A stretch of DNA of 64,000 nt from Aspidiotus rigidus (lineage: Eukaryota > Arthropoda > Insecta > Hemiptera > Diaspididae): the NCBI GenBank assembly GCA_035079385.1, contig JAVHKY010000004.1, positions 14,911,001 through 14,975,000 on the forward strand, given 5' to 3'. Under the pieces are notes generated by a model. The model was not told where the DNA came from. It did not search any database and saw only the letters and a list, made by a program, of their open reading frames with translations. Below are positions 11,766 to 25,100 of the stretch, in pieces (position 1 is the stretch's first letter; each line of letters starts with the position of its first letter). The position numbers and the translations under genes were made by a program.

Positions 11766-13030
11766 CCAACAGACATTTAAAAGATTGAAAAATTCTAGGG
11801 TTTCATTATATGGGATATTGGAGTTAACCAATAACTGGCCCATACGCTGCATGGTGGCAGCTTTAGGGATATTTGGGAACAGAACCACGACATCAAACGA
11901 GCAAAGGGTCGCGCCCGGAGGCAGTTTTACATCCTTGAAAGCATCAGCCAAGGACACCGAATTCAAAACCGAATGGGAAGATTCATATTCGCTACGGTTT
12001 TTGAACCAACAATCCAAGAATTTAGCAAGGAGGTAAGTGGGGGAGAAAACGAAAGAGACCAAAGGCCGCATCGGGGTGTTCGTTTTGTGTACTTTAGGCA
12101 ACCCATAAAGAAGAGGAGGCGTAGGGTTAGGAACAAGGAGACTTCTTTTCATAGCTGGGGTTCTAATAATAACCTCACAATTACACTACTGAACAGCTAT
12201 CCTGTTACAAAGATTCTATTACGTGATTCTTATATACTTTTCAACGCTGAACACGAATCCGTTGTCCGTTTTTTGCTAGCACGTCACAATTTTTAGTGAT
12301 CACGATTAAAGTTCTCGTTCACTTGCCGCGCGTTGTTGCGAAACACATCGACGATAGCAGCGTCGCTATCGAAAACGTTCGTTACGTTCCGCGACACCGC
12401 GCGGCAAGTAGACGAGAATATTTGTTATGATTACGTGAATATTTATCGTGATTACGAAAAATTGTGACGTGCTAACAAAAAACGGACAACGGATTCGTGT
12501 TCAGCGTTGAAAAGTATCTAAGAATCACGTAATAGAATCTTTGTAACAGGATAGCTGTTCAGTAGTGTTATTAATGACACTCCTGACTTCTTTGACATAG
12601 CCAGAGAAATTAAAATTCTTGTTCTCTTTAGCCCCACATTGTTGGAGCACTTCATGCACCTTGGCAACGTATGAAGATTTTTCCATCACCACGACGGCAT
12701 TACCCTTGTCTGCCTGAGTGACAATCAGATCCTCCTCCTTAATCTTTCTCTGTAAACCTTTGATCACTCCTCCCATGCCGTTATTCATACGGGGGAGGGG
12801 GGGATTGCGGACTAATTCAGCACAAACTTTTTGGGTACTAACCCCAGGACCGATTTTCACGGCGAGTCAGCGACCACATTCGCCCACGTTTCGTCATTCT
12901 TGGGGGGAGGTAAACTAAACTTCAACCCATTCTCCAGGAGGGCTGTTTCCTCACTATTGTTTATAAGGGAGGGGGGTTGTGGTGGGGTTCATAAGGGTGC
13001 TCTCGAGTTATGTGCTCGACGATGAATCGA
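11748..13030 (-). mobile_element. Penelope-like element RT fragment, split by a MITE
   Basis: On the minus strand the segment just upstream of the RT core (QADKGNAVVVMEKSSYVAKV) lies at 12860-12568. The RT fingers (LLYGLPKVHKTNTPMRPLVS, then CSFDVVVLFPNIP) lie at 12152-11770. N-terminal sequence with SEETALLENGLKFSLPPP can be read in another frame around 12890-12965. The two main pieces are separated only by the fold-back element at 12184-12567. When that element and one TTA target copy are mentally removed, the reading frame continues without a shift. The 3' half with the YVDD active site is absent, so the copy is truncated as well as interrupted. Confidence 0.85.
12184..12567. mobile_element. 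CACTA-like fold-back MITE with TTA target duplication
   Basis: The 384-bp element is an almost complete palindrome. The first 111 bases, beginning CACTACTGAACAGCTATCCT, recur inverted at the right end with only two or three mismatches. The arms continue through a GC-rich inner stem (CTTGCCGCGCG against CGCGCGGCAAG) to a small central hairpin around CGATAGCAGCGTCGCTATCG. It is flanked on both sides by TTA. Termini starting CACTA with a 3-bp target duplication fit the EnSpm/CACTA superfamily. It carries no coding capacity, so it would depend on a transposase elsewhere. It sits inside the Penelope-like RT. Confidence 0.85.
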
Positions 13031-13079
13031 TCTTCGTTACATTGGTTGTAATCCGCTACAGATATCATGTTTTCGATCG

Positions 13080-13720
13080 ATGGGAGGCCGGAGAGTTGTT
13101 TGATGGCTGATGAAATTTGGTGGGTATGGTGAAGAGAAGCTAAAGATGGGTATGCGAAAGTGTGGGTGACTGTGAGGGCAGATCGTGACTAAAATGATAG
13201 CAAGAAAGCGCAAAAATTTTGGGAAGAAGGTGAGCATGTGTGACCAATTCGGACACGTGTAAGGTAGATTTCGTGCCGGCGTGATTGGTACTATGAAGCA
13301 CCAAGAATGGTAATTGGCAATTGGGCTAATTTGTTTGATGAGATTTGATTTCGCCATAGTGTGATCCTTAAAATGGTGAGATCATTTTTAGTGGGAAGAG
13401 GACGAGACTCGATTCCAGGAAGTTTTGTGGCAGTTTTAGCGGCCAAAGCGACGTTTTCATAATCCTATGAATTTCCGTATGGCTGGCGACCCAGATTAAA
13501 ATTTCGACAGGGTTATGAGAATAGAATGGATGCGTCTACATGCGCATTCTAAATTGCTGTCAAGGCGGATAAGGAGTCAGTGGCGATCAGAAAGGTGCGG
13601 TTCGGTACAGGAAAGGACTAAGCATTGGAAGGTGGCATGGACTTCGGCTGTTAAAATTGATGCCGAGTTGCGGTATCGATGAGGAAAGATTTTGTTGCCA
13701 ATTGAAACCGTAAAACCGAC
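13080..13720 (-). mobile_element. Non-LTR retrotransposon RNase H fragment
   Basis: On the minus strand, RTFLIATDSLSALTAI (about 13598-13550) and then, in another frame, NPVEILIWVASHTEI (about 13515-13470) are RNase H motifs of Jockey-type elements. They are followed by ENVALAAKTATKLPGIE-like text. Stops and shifts intervene, so this is a remnant. It lies head-to-head with the plus-strand RT fragment at 13.9-14.2 kb and belongs to a different insertion. Confidence 0.6.
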
Positions 13721-13889
13721 TTGCTAAAAGATGATGTTGGAAAAACAGCCAAATATTTCTAGAAAAAGGGAGCACTATCTTATATCTCAAATTCGAATCT
13801 GACTCACACGACTGTTTACCTCCGCCAAGATGTTTTCAAACTTCTCGCGTCTCATTTCTCATCAGTATCAGCTGACTCTAAATCCCAAG

Positions 13890-14227
13890 TCTAAACTTTC
13901 TCCTACGCCTTCAACACTGACCTCATTTTCCTTTCGTACAACCTCCATATCATCCCATTTGAACGCGACTCCGCCATCCACAACAACCTCGAAGAAGCCG
14001 CTCCCTGCTCGGACAACATTTACACTTACATGCTCAGAAACCTTCACCCAAACTTCCTTCGTTATCTTCTCTCCCTCTTCAATTTCATCCTCTTCCAAGT
14101 CTCATACCCTTTTGCCTGGAAACTAGCAATCGTACTCCCAATTCTAAAACCCTCCAAGGATCCCTCCTTCCCCTCACCCTATCGTCTTACCACCCCAACT
14201 TTCGAGCACATTTCTGATCAGTGTTGA
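13890..14227 (+). mobile_element. Non-LTR retrotransposon RT N-terminal fragment
   Basis: One frame reads through NLEEAAPCSDNIYTYMLRNL and then YLLSLFNFILFQVSYPFAWK and LAIVLPILKPSKDPSFPSPY. These are the first RT blocks (substrate approach and WK-x-A-x-V-x-PI-x-KP) of Jockey-type elements. It breaks off before the catalytic region. It has no 3' part nearby in the same orientation. Confidence 0.65.
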
Positions 14228-16126
14228 AGCAGATTTCAAATATGGCCACGCTGGTCATGGTCACCTCTGAGTTACTATACAGAAAAACAAGTTTACTAGC
14301 CGAACCATGCAACAGACAATAAAGTGGGAAAAAATGTTGACTGCTAAGGTTTGCAGATTAGTAGGGGCACTCGGACTACATAATATAATAATAAGAATAG
14401 GACGAGCCAAAATTTGGAAATTTGAGCTAGAAGAAAGTAGGGACTCCATAGAATTTCGATGGTGGGATGATAATCTATTACCGATGCCGATCTTAAATTG
14501 TTAAATTTGAAAATTATGGCCACTGAAAACAAGAAATAGCGGTCTCAGTTGGAACATCTGCGATACGCATGCTTATTGTAATGAGAAATTGTACGATATT
14601 CAGTACACAGTACTACCTAATGTACAAATACAGTTGGCAGACTTCACGACATGTTGACAATACGAACTCATTCTCTAAATCCAAATCAATTCACTTACAA
14701 GATGATTTAGATCATCGTATCTTGATACGGAGTGTAGGTAACTAGGTACAACATTTTGTTTGGCTTTACAATTATAAAGCAATTCCATTACCTAGTACCT
14801 TCAAGTAGAATTGTTTTTTCCAGATTAAATAGATACATAAATATGCTCCAAATGTTTAGTTTCGCCTTCATAATAATTACCACGCATTTCTGGTCGAGAA
14901 ATATTAGAATCGCCTACGCGTAAGTCATAAGTAATTTACATCACCGTAAACATCTCAATTGAACTTTAAAATACATCACCCAAGAAGGACAAAAAAAAAA
15001 AAAGCTTAAATGATTGTACACGACCAGTTACACCTACATGTATAGTGATAAAGGTTGGTAAAGTTTGTTCCAGCTCGCCAGCGACTTCCACTGTGTGGAT
15101 TGGGCTGATTTTTTTTTTACCCACAAATTTGCCACCGGTCACTGATTCACTCCGCTCCTCTCACAAATTTTCAAAAAATCAGAACACAATTTTGCCTCGT
15201 ACATTTCTTATATGGCGATATATTTCACTTATAATATAAGGGCCCTGTCCAGGTGTTATTACTGAATGACATACCACCAATTCCTAATTCTGCAGAGCAG
15301 CATAGATTATCTAGTCTTATCAACAGAATTTTTCTCAGCCTCATTACAAAATTAGCGTGATCATGCACCACATTAGACATTCCATTTGTCCGATCTTGAC
15401 TCAAAAATAAGAAAACTAACTGACAACCGTTTTAAGCTGATGCTATTCGGATTATCTGTGAGTAGTAAAGGCGCAATTAAGGGTCTCGCATCTCTACTCT
15501 TAGGATGGTTCATCACCAGAGACATATGTCGCGGTGATTGTTCAGAGATTTTCTGTGCGTTTCATGTCCTGGCATCCCGTTTTTCTTGAAAACTAAATTC
15601 TACGTTAATTTATAAGATTCACGTGATCGTCTATCACCTCAGGCTTTCTGTTTGTCCGATTATAACTCAAACCTGAAGGAGTGAACTGACGATCGTTCGT
15701 TGTAGGCTCATCCTATACCTAACAACTCACGCTCTGGGATCACCTGCGAGTAGTGGAGGCGCAAGTCAAGTTTTGCATCTTTATATTATGCTGCTGTGAA
15801 ATCGGAATTTTTCCAAGTCTCAAAGTCAGACAATTTTTGAGCAGACGGTTCATGTTTAAAGCGCTGGTTGAATTTTCTCCCCTTTCTAGCTCTCCTGTGA
15901 CACTCTCATCATTTCAATTAAGAACAAAATTCAGCAAATAAATATTGCTGCATGTCATCTTAAGCTTTGGCTGAGCTATACTCACCACTTGCTGTTTCAA
16001 GTTGAATTATCATGATCAACCAATCCCACATAAATTTTACTCTATTATAACAGAGTTGTCCTCATTGTTGAGATTTCATACAGCAACCAAACCTTAATTA
16101 TGAAAAGGTGTACTTTTTACTTACAG
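14228..16126. other. Intergenic region upstream of the IDE-like gene
   Basis: No coding exon is convincing here. Two related stretches, 15358-15510 and 15622-15780, share phrases (TCTGTTTGTCCGAT, GAGTAGTRRAGGCGCAA) and look like a diverged direct duplication of about 150 bp. The first exon of the IDE-like gene, supplying its start codon and at most a few dozen residues, should lie in or left of this region. No ATG joined in phase to the exon at 16127 could be picked out. Confidence 0.5.
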
Positions 16127-19100
16127 GACTCCATCAGATTCATCAACAAGCACCGAAAGATTTGATCGTATTATAAAAATTCCAGGCGACAGACGTTCAT
16201 ACAGAGGCCTGGTACTGAGCAATCGTATGAAGGTGTTACTGATGAGTGACCGTCAAACAACAAAATCTGCTGCATCCATGGTGGTAGGAGTTGGTAGGTA
16301 CTCATGAACTACACAAATAAGAAATCAATAATGATTTAATTAGTTATCAATATTGACAAGCGAATGTAATAATTATATCAAAAGTAGTACCGCAGGGCCG
16401 GATAAGAGAGGGTCATTTACAAAATGACCTTTCTAGTACACTGAAAATATAAAGATCATGTTTAATGTCTTTTTAGGTTCTTGACCCCCAGTTCCAACTA
16501 GCCTGAAGGACTGAAAAAGAATACAAGTTAGTTTAGAGAACTGAGACGCCATTGTACGCCAAGCTGGTACACTAGGACTAGGTGGTCCACTTGACCCCCC
16601 CCTCCCTCCAGGCTAGCGTGATTTGTCTTTTCTTTCTTCTTCTGCCAATACATCACCTAATACAGAAATCCAACCTGAAAGAGGCACCCGGGTAGAGACC
16701 AAAAATTATAGAGCGACGGTTGAAGTTTGAGTTGTAAACCCAGTCAAAAGATATTGAACTCGTAAAAAAAAATCATTACAATTAAAAGGGTGATAATTAG
16801 CTCGAACTTGGAAAATTTGTTCTTATAAATCCAAGATGAATCCACCCTACGAAATCAGTGTCTAACATACCTTCTTCCTTCTCATGATTATAGGTGCCCT
16901 TGATGATCCTCGAGAAGTACCAGGCTTAGCTCATGTCTTCGGGTATGAGTTGATAAAAGGGAGTAAAAAATATCCAGAAAAATTTGGTTTTCGAAAATTT
17001 GTCGAAACCAAAGGCGGCAAGATACACTTATCGTTTACCAACGCGGAAAGTCAAATATACAGTTTTGAAATTCCCTCGAAAAATTTTTCCGAGGCTTTAG
17101 ATAGGTGAGTTTGTCTCCAATAAATCTTTTCACATACGAAAAGTAAGAAATCTGTGTTGTCTCAATCTCACAATTTGATGTTCACAGATTCGCGCAGTTT
17201 TTTATTGCACCCTGCGTATCGTACCTCTCCAATCAACATGTAGAGTATGCCTATCAATCGACTCTCATCGATACTATTGCCATATTAAAAAAAGACGATA
17301 ACTTTCGAATTGAGTCGGTGGAAAAATTGATGAGTAAAAACAATCATCCGTACAACCATATTTTTCTTTGTAAGTTCAGCCAAAAAGTCTCCATTCGGGA
17401 TTTTACATAGGTAAGTATTAATATTGAAATGAACTGATGTAGATACAAGTGAAACCCATGACAAACACAACGCATCAATTTACGAAAAAATGAAAAAATT
17501 TTACTCGATGAGATATTCGTCAAATGTTATGAGTCTGGCTGTGTTGGGAAAAGGTACATCATCAACTTTACTTCTTTAATTATCATATTAAGTAGCTCTA
17601 TGCCCTAGAAACCATCGATTAGTTTTCAATATTTGATGACTATTACTGAATTTTGGAATTCTCTTCGAGAAATTTTGTCTCATAATTATACGAGCTGAAA
17701 TTTGATTCAACTTCTTGTTCCAACTCGATGTACCAAATCAACAAATGATCCTGACTCGTTACTTTTTTCCCCCTTTCCCACGCAGAAAATTTGGATGAAC
17801 TAGAAAAAATGGTCACGTCCTTGTTCAAAAATGTTGAAGATAAAAATGTGAAAAGAATTTTATACACAAATAAATTCGAGTTTCACCCATGGGGACCGGA
17901 ACAATTGAAGCAAAAAATTTATATCATACCCGCAGTACAACAGGAGCTTAAGCTCTTGCGTCTCAATTTCCCGGTTCCAGATATTCTTGATTTGTACCAC
18001 ATAGCGGTAATAATCAAATTTAAAGCTTTATGCGTTGGTCTGGTCGTACCTTTAGTCTACCTAATGGTCTTTCAAATGTACAGCCAGATGTGTACATCTC
18101 TTATTTGATGGATCATAAAGGACCGGGAACTTTACAATCACTACTTCGGAAAAAGGAATGGTGCAAAGACTTCAAAACCAATTACACCTCTAAAGCAGGA
18201 ATAGCATTTTTCACCATCGAATGCTATCTTACCCATACTGGTCTAACATATATCGACGAAATAGTAAATTTAATATTCCAGGTAAACTGTGCTGATATTT
18301 TCCGTATCCAAGTACAAATGTAGCGCTCGAAAATAATATCGCACCTATTTTGTTATTCAGTATATTCATTTGTTAAACAGCGATGGAGTTCGAGAAGAGT
18401 TCTTCAAAGAAATTAAACTGCTGAAAGGTTTAGCATTCCAAAATACGGTGTTCAACGCAAAAGAGGTTTTATCAAACGTTGAATCCGCAGCAATAAATTT
18501 GCAAGTACAAACACAAAAAAAAAAAGTTCTCCCAAAAATTTGTACGTAGAATTTTGTTCTCATAATTACTTCTAATTTATAGAACGTTCCTTTTGAGAGA
18601 GTTTTGTCGAATACTTTTATTCGAGGAACCATTCTCTGGGACCCACGGGCCATAAGACAATTTTTATGCCATTTGCGACCAGATAATCTCAAGTAACTCA
18701 ACTAGTGTCATTAGTAAATTTGCGACAAGACTTCATGAATCTATTTCAATAATTATTTTCAATAAATTTAATTCTGCAGCATCTCGATAATCAGTTTCAA
18801 ATCATTCGTGGACCACGTGATGCAGATTGAGGAGATTTTCAAAACTAGCTACGGGGTCGAAAAAATTACAGACGATTTGCTATCTGTAAGTGCACTCTAC
18901 CCTACTATACTGACGTATCCTCTTCATCCTGGTATGGCTTATGCTCTGAACTCCCCTGCATTGATAGCTTTCGTCTATTAAAATTTTACCTAAGATTCAG
19001 GACGTGTACATTCTGTTCTAAGACAAGCAAAAGTCACTCTCACCATCAAGATAAGACATTATATAACGAGAGATATAATGGACTCCAATCTTGTATAAGA

Positions 19101-22100
19101 TTAGGACAATCTTGTATAAGATTAGGACTCCAACTTATGGCTGCACTTGCGTTTTGGACGTACTAATGACCACATCAAATGACAGAAAAATTATACGAAT
19201 GTAGACTGTCGGCTCAGTCTATACGACCGAGATTCCACGTGTAGAGAATAAGGAGAGAAAGTAGGTGATTTTGTAATCTGAGACGAGAGGAAGACTGGCG
19301 ATTGTGATTTTTGGGAACATGGTGGCCTGTTCGGCTATCAAATCAAACGCATCCTATATGACTTCCACTCCAAAGGAAACAAGCAACTCGGACGATGATA
19401 GTGGTGAGAAAAGTGAAGATATAAAACAACAAAAAAACACAATAAAAAGATCTCAAGTGCAGTAATTTAAAATTGCTCTTGTCTTCGTCCTCGTTGGAGC
19501 TCTGTGCCCCAACAGAAGGGAGACTTGAAGGAATTTAGCTGGATTCCTGGACCTCAACTATAATCAATTAAACCAAGTTCGAATATTCCATCTCAACCAC
19601 TCATTGTCTATAATAAGGTGCTTACAAGTGGGAGTATGTACTATAATTTACTCGTGATTTACTTCCTTAATTAGAAATGGAGAACTAAGGAGTCAATTCC
19701 GGAACTGCAACTTCCACCACTCAATGACTTTATACCAGACAAATTTACACTATATCCCATGCGCGAAAATGTGAGTCGAAGATGTGAGTTTGATATGGTA
19801 CAGGTAACTTGAGAAAAAACAACAAATATCTGTATCATGATTTTCAGGAACCAAAGCATCCTTACATAATTCACAAATCTCAAGTATTGGAAATTTGGTT
19901 CAAACAAGAAGACAAGTTCAAAATGCCCCTGCTTCATATACAATTTCACATAACCAGGTACCTCTAGATAATTCTTCAGAAAAAAAAAAAACAAACTTAG
20001 CGTCAGTCATAAGGTAATTTTGATTAGTAAAAATTTTTAATGTTTCAAGCTCAATGATCCGCTTAGGACCATTCCAAGAGATAATGTGGCGTCTATTTTA
20101 TGCTCTATTGAAACACTCATTGGATGAATATTTGTACTACGTTATTTTAGATGAATTTGAAATAAATGGTTGGGGTGTCTTAATGACCGAAAATGGCCTG
20201 CATGTATGTAAGAAGAAAACTTGATATCTCTATTATTCACATTCTTATTTCAAATTCAAAATCATTCACTAGCTGATTCATATAATTCTCGGTCTCATCA
20301 GATAAAATTGTGCGGTTACGAAAATAAAATATCGATATTTTTAGAAAAGATGATTTCGAAAATAGCCAATTTCGGAAATGATTTGGATGAAAAAACTTTT
20401 GACTCAAATCGTAGAAAGGTAAATTTTTGAGATTCAAGTTCAATATAGTAGAAAAGACAGCGGATCGCTAAAACGTCTCAACCTCCCACCCCCTTCTCCC
20501 ATCCATAAGGAAATAGACATAACTGAAGAAGATGGGTCAGACAGGGGTCAGGATCTTCTTTGTAAAAATAGTCGCCCTGTCTCCCGAAAGTGTCCCCTAG
20601 GTTCTTGATTTGCAAGTTGCTACCATTTTCATAGGCAGAAAATTTTCAACATATATTAATCCAATCAAAAAATTTACTAATCTATTCATTTTTCTACGTT
20701 TCACTCACATTGAATTTTGTACATTTCCAGTATATTCAAAATGCAAGAAATGTGTTAACAAAGGATCCTACTTATATTTATCAACTCCAACACGAAAACA
20801 GTTGGGACACTGACGATATTACCAACGCTGCACGATGTAAGTTTTTCCGAAGTAAAAACTTGATCCTGAAATTTAAATTGTATGATAAGTTGAATATATT
20901 TTAGTCTTGTTGTACCGGTAGTATTGCGCTACAATGATATGAAAAAGTTCGCGTCCAGAGTTTTTAAGCGTATTTCTATTTTGGGTCAAATACTCGGGAA
21001 TGGTACTCGACAAGTCAGTAAAATGGCTACACATAAAATACGTTTTTACCGAACTTAATTGGTTTCACACTAATAATTTTTCAACTTTCATCTTCCTCCT
21101 ATTGAGAATTTTAGAAAGCGATGGAAATCGTGAATATTTTCGAAGCTACATTTGTATCGAATAGAAGCCTGTTAGCACAAGAAAAATTACATCCACGATA
21201 CTTAGAAATCCCTAATGGTAAGTTTATTTCAGCAACAAGGGTAAACACAAGAGTTTGATGCTGTCAATTATTTGCTAACTCTAGAGAGAGAAAGAGGGTG
21301 CTTGCAAGGGCCCAAACAAAAAGAATACTCAGGATGGAATTAATAAGTAGAGAATTTGCAGAACCAATAACAGGCGATTGGAATTACTCAAAATTACTCA
21401 TCATTATCAAAAATTAATCTTTTTATCATTTCTTAGGGTTTCGTTTCATCTATCAAATACATGGTAACAAAAATCAAAATTCACACATCTACTTCGCTTA
21501 TTTTCAATTCCATACTGAACCGTCGGTCTTGAAAGATGTAGCTAGTCATTTACTGAATCAGATTGTTCAAGAACGGTGTCATGATATTCTGCCACCAGAT
21601 CAAGCTGATGTAAGTTTCTTTCAGGTTTCCTGTCTTTCATCTTAGTCCTTATTTCTCCCGAGGGGTCATATTCAATCCAGATGTGTTTTTTGAGACGTTT
21701 TTAGTTGAAGGAATTAAAGAGAGAGGAGCTATTACAAGAGATAATCTCAGTTCAAATAGAGACACAGCCATATGAAATGACGTTAACGCAAATGTAAAAA
21801 TCAATCGTATCCCTTTTTCGTCCAAGACGCTAGCACGTCAGGTGGACTGTCCAAATCCGAATAAAACAGGTATTAGGTAGATTTCAGAGACAATTAATAT
21901 ATGATAGTAGCCCAAGTTTTGGACCGTGGAAGCTTAAATTTTTAAAGAAATACAAACCAGACTTCCGCTGAAATCGCGACGAATTCTGCACCACCGAACC
22001 ATTCACGTTCGTTCGTCTTCTTCTTTTCTCCTGATCGTAGTCTAGACAAAAATATTACTGAACGTGGTTCTCTTACATTTTGGAACATCTTCGTCACAAT

Positions 22101-25100
22101 TTCTTCTTCATAGGTACCTACATGATTGTAATTATAACAGGGCTATTTAGCTGATTTCAATATCATGGAAAATATTACGTCAGGTACGTATATCAAAGAG
22201 AGAAATTAGTGTGATAAGGAAATGCGTTCACCTGGCTACGTAACTTACATCTTCTTTACATGCATACCTGATGTGACTTTCTATCGCGCAGCTCTCCAAG
22301 CGCGTTTGATTGACGTGGTTTGAAACTAAAAGAGTACTGAGTTGCGCTCTTGTTGCGCTAAGATATTCCTATACGCATTCTATAAGAGCGTAATCCATTT
22401 TGAGGTTCAGTTTGGTTAGAGAACATTCTACAAATGAAAAATGATATAGATGACAATCAATTAGAAAATGAGTCAATGCCGAGTAGGCTATGTTTACACT
22501 TACAAAATTAGAGCCTTATACCAACAAAATAACAACATTCACTCAAGTCGGTAGCTTATACTGTTATTTAAGTTATTATATGTAATTATTTTGTTGTTCC
22601 AATAATGTCGCAAAATGATTTGTAACAGATACTCTGAACAAGAACAACCATTACCCGAAACTCCTTTTATTTAAAGAAATCATTGACTATAATAATTGAT
22701 TAATTGAGCCCAGATTATTGCTTGTCGCTGTTTTGCATTTGCAATGTTGAAGAGTAGTACTAATATCAACCGCAGGCGCCACTAGCAATTTTTAAATAAC
22801 ACTCACTGTGCTGCCCTACAAAATATGTGTACGTGCACATGAAAAGGGCCCACTTGGTCGATATGGAGTTATCACCGCAGAATTTTTTTTGATGGAATTC
22901 CCCGTCGAATGGGACATTTCCCAGCTTGATCGGTCAAAAATTCACCCTGAAATAACCTTTTTATATTCAAATTTGAAGAAAAGCAATTTTCGAGAAATAA
23001 CGTTTTAAAGTTTTGGAAGAAAAAATCTTGCATTTAGCGGTTTTCTACAGCGTGAAGTGAATGTAATACGCAAAAATACATTCATTGTGCATTCTTCCAA
23101 TGATGAATCATGTTTTGAGCAGTCAGTCTACTAGAGCTTTCACGGAATTAATGAAAATAAGACACACAACGCACAATAGTGAATGAAATACGTAGAAAAG
23201 AATGAACAAATTTATTATTTTTTTTACGAATGAATAAAATGCAGAAGTTTAAAATGCATAAAAAAAATGGTACGCTCCTGTTATTATTACTTGTACAATT
23301 ATCATTTAACAGTTATGATTAGGTATAATTTTTAACAATATCGTAATTATTATTCAAAAAATTATTGTTCTTACAAGCAGAAAAAATATTAAGGTTTTGG
23401 GCAAAGTATCTGCGCGCAACTTCTCTTGACAAACGGTCTTATTTTTTTATAGAGGTACTGTTTCCTCTCCTGCGACAAACCTGCTGCTGGCACCACCGGA
23501 GGCATGTTCTTGAAAGAATTCTTCGATGTTTTATTCCATTTGAAAATGGCAGTTTTTTGGGTGGTACTTTTGCGTAATTCGCGATGACGAATAACACCAA
23601 TTTCGTCGTCAGTTATTACAAAATGATGTTTTTTTGTTATGCCGGGTACAGTCTTCAGTCTCTGTGAATTGAAGTATTCAATCCAATCATATGTTGGGAT
23701 ATGTACAGTCCCATCCTCGCTTCCAACAATGACTGGAGTGATAGAATTCATTCGAGATGTTGCTTGAACAGCAACCTCTGCAACTTGTTTTAAACTGTGA
23801 ACGCTGGAATGGCGAAAAGTTTTCTTAAAAAGCCCAAAATAAATATCTGGGGCAAATTTTGTGTGCCCGACTGGCATGAAAGACAAACGCATCTTCTTAT
23901 GGCGTTCAGTCGCCACCCTCCATGCACAGTATTGTAACATAAAACGATTTTTATTTTGGCCTGTACAATTATCTGCGTGCATAAAAACATCATTTTCACC
24001 CAGGCTGAAATTATCAAAAAAATGATGCAGAAGAGAAATGACTGTATTTGCACCTTTACCAGTGGAACACGACTCAGGGATGATGTACAAAATAAATCGA
24101 TGTAATGGCTCAATAGCTATACCAAATAACGCCACTTTGAATCCTGCCAAGAAGTATATGGGACCAACTTGCTGAGCATCAAAGGGCAGGAGAATCTGTT
24201 GTGCGTAATCGAAAGATATGTGCAATCTCCCATCCCAGGAACACGGAGCACACCGTTCCAGTCGTAGGTACCCTTCGGCCATTTCTGCCATGACAATCTG
24301 GTGACACTGCTCTGTTATTTTTCGATAGTACGCACGCTCGTCATCAACAGTCGTCAAATGAGATAATGACGCCTGAATTCTCTCCTGTTTGATGTACTCT
24401 GGAAGCGCAGCCAAACGTCCTAGCGACATCACTGATTGTTGACATACTGTACATAGGTCACTGCGTGGGCGTTGGATAACCACGTTCGAGCAGAATTCTT
24501 TCCAGGTAAGATACCACATTCGTTTCCCTATTGCTTCTGCCCCCTCTAATTGACAGTACTTGTCATAAACATAAGTTTTTGACATGGTACTGGGAAGCAA
24601 CAATAAGTTTGGGTTATTGCGGTACTGAGGCAGTCTACCTGGCAACACCAGGCCATTTTGCTGGGCAAAGTGCAAAATAAACTTTACAGCCTTACTTCTT
24701 TTCTCAAAAGAAACAGCACGCGTACTTTTACATGCATTTTTATGCATCTTTTCCCCGACTCCGTCTGTCAATAAGGACTTTTTTATATTTTTCAATCGTT
24801 TTTCACCAACGCCATTAACGAATTGAAAAAATTTGGCACACACCACAACACCTCGGAACGAATACTCGGTAAAACCAGCTTTCCTCTCTTTGGGAGCGTG
24901 CTGTTTTTTTTGCGTTTTCACGCCGGTACGATACAAAGCATTTAACGAACCTTGTAAAAAGAGGCTTAGATGATTTACATGAGCTCCACACGTGTAATTC
25001 ATCTCATTACAACTGAGATAACTTTCAATGATTAATTCTTCCGGAAACTTTTCTACGCACTTCCGAGAGCAGCCACAACCACTTTCAAAAATATCATATT

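Noticed and set aside
23790..24113. 107-codon minus-strand frame
   Set aside because: Alternative frame inside the transposase-like gene; no domain of its own.
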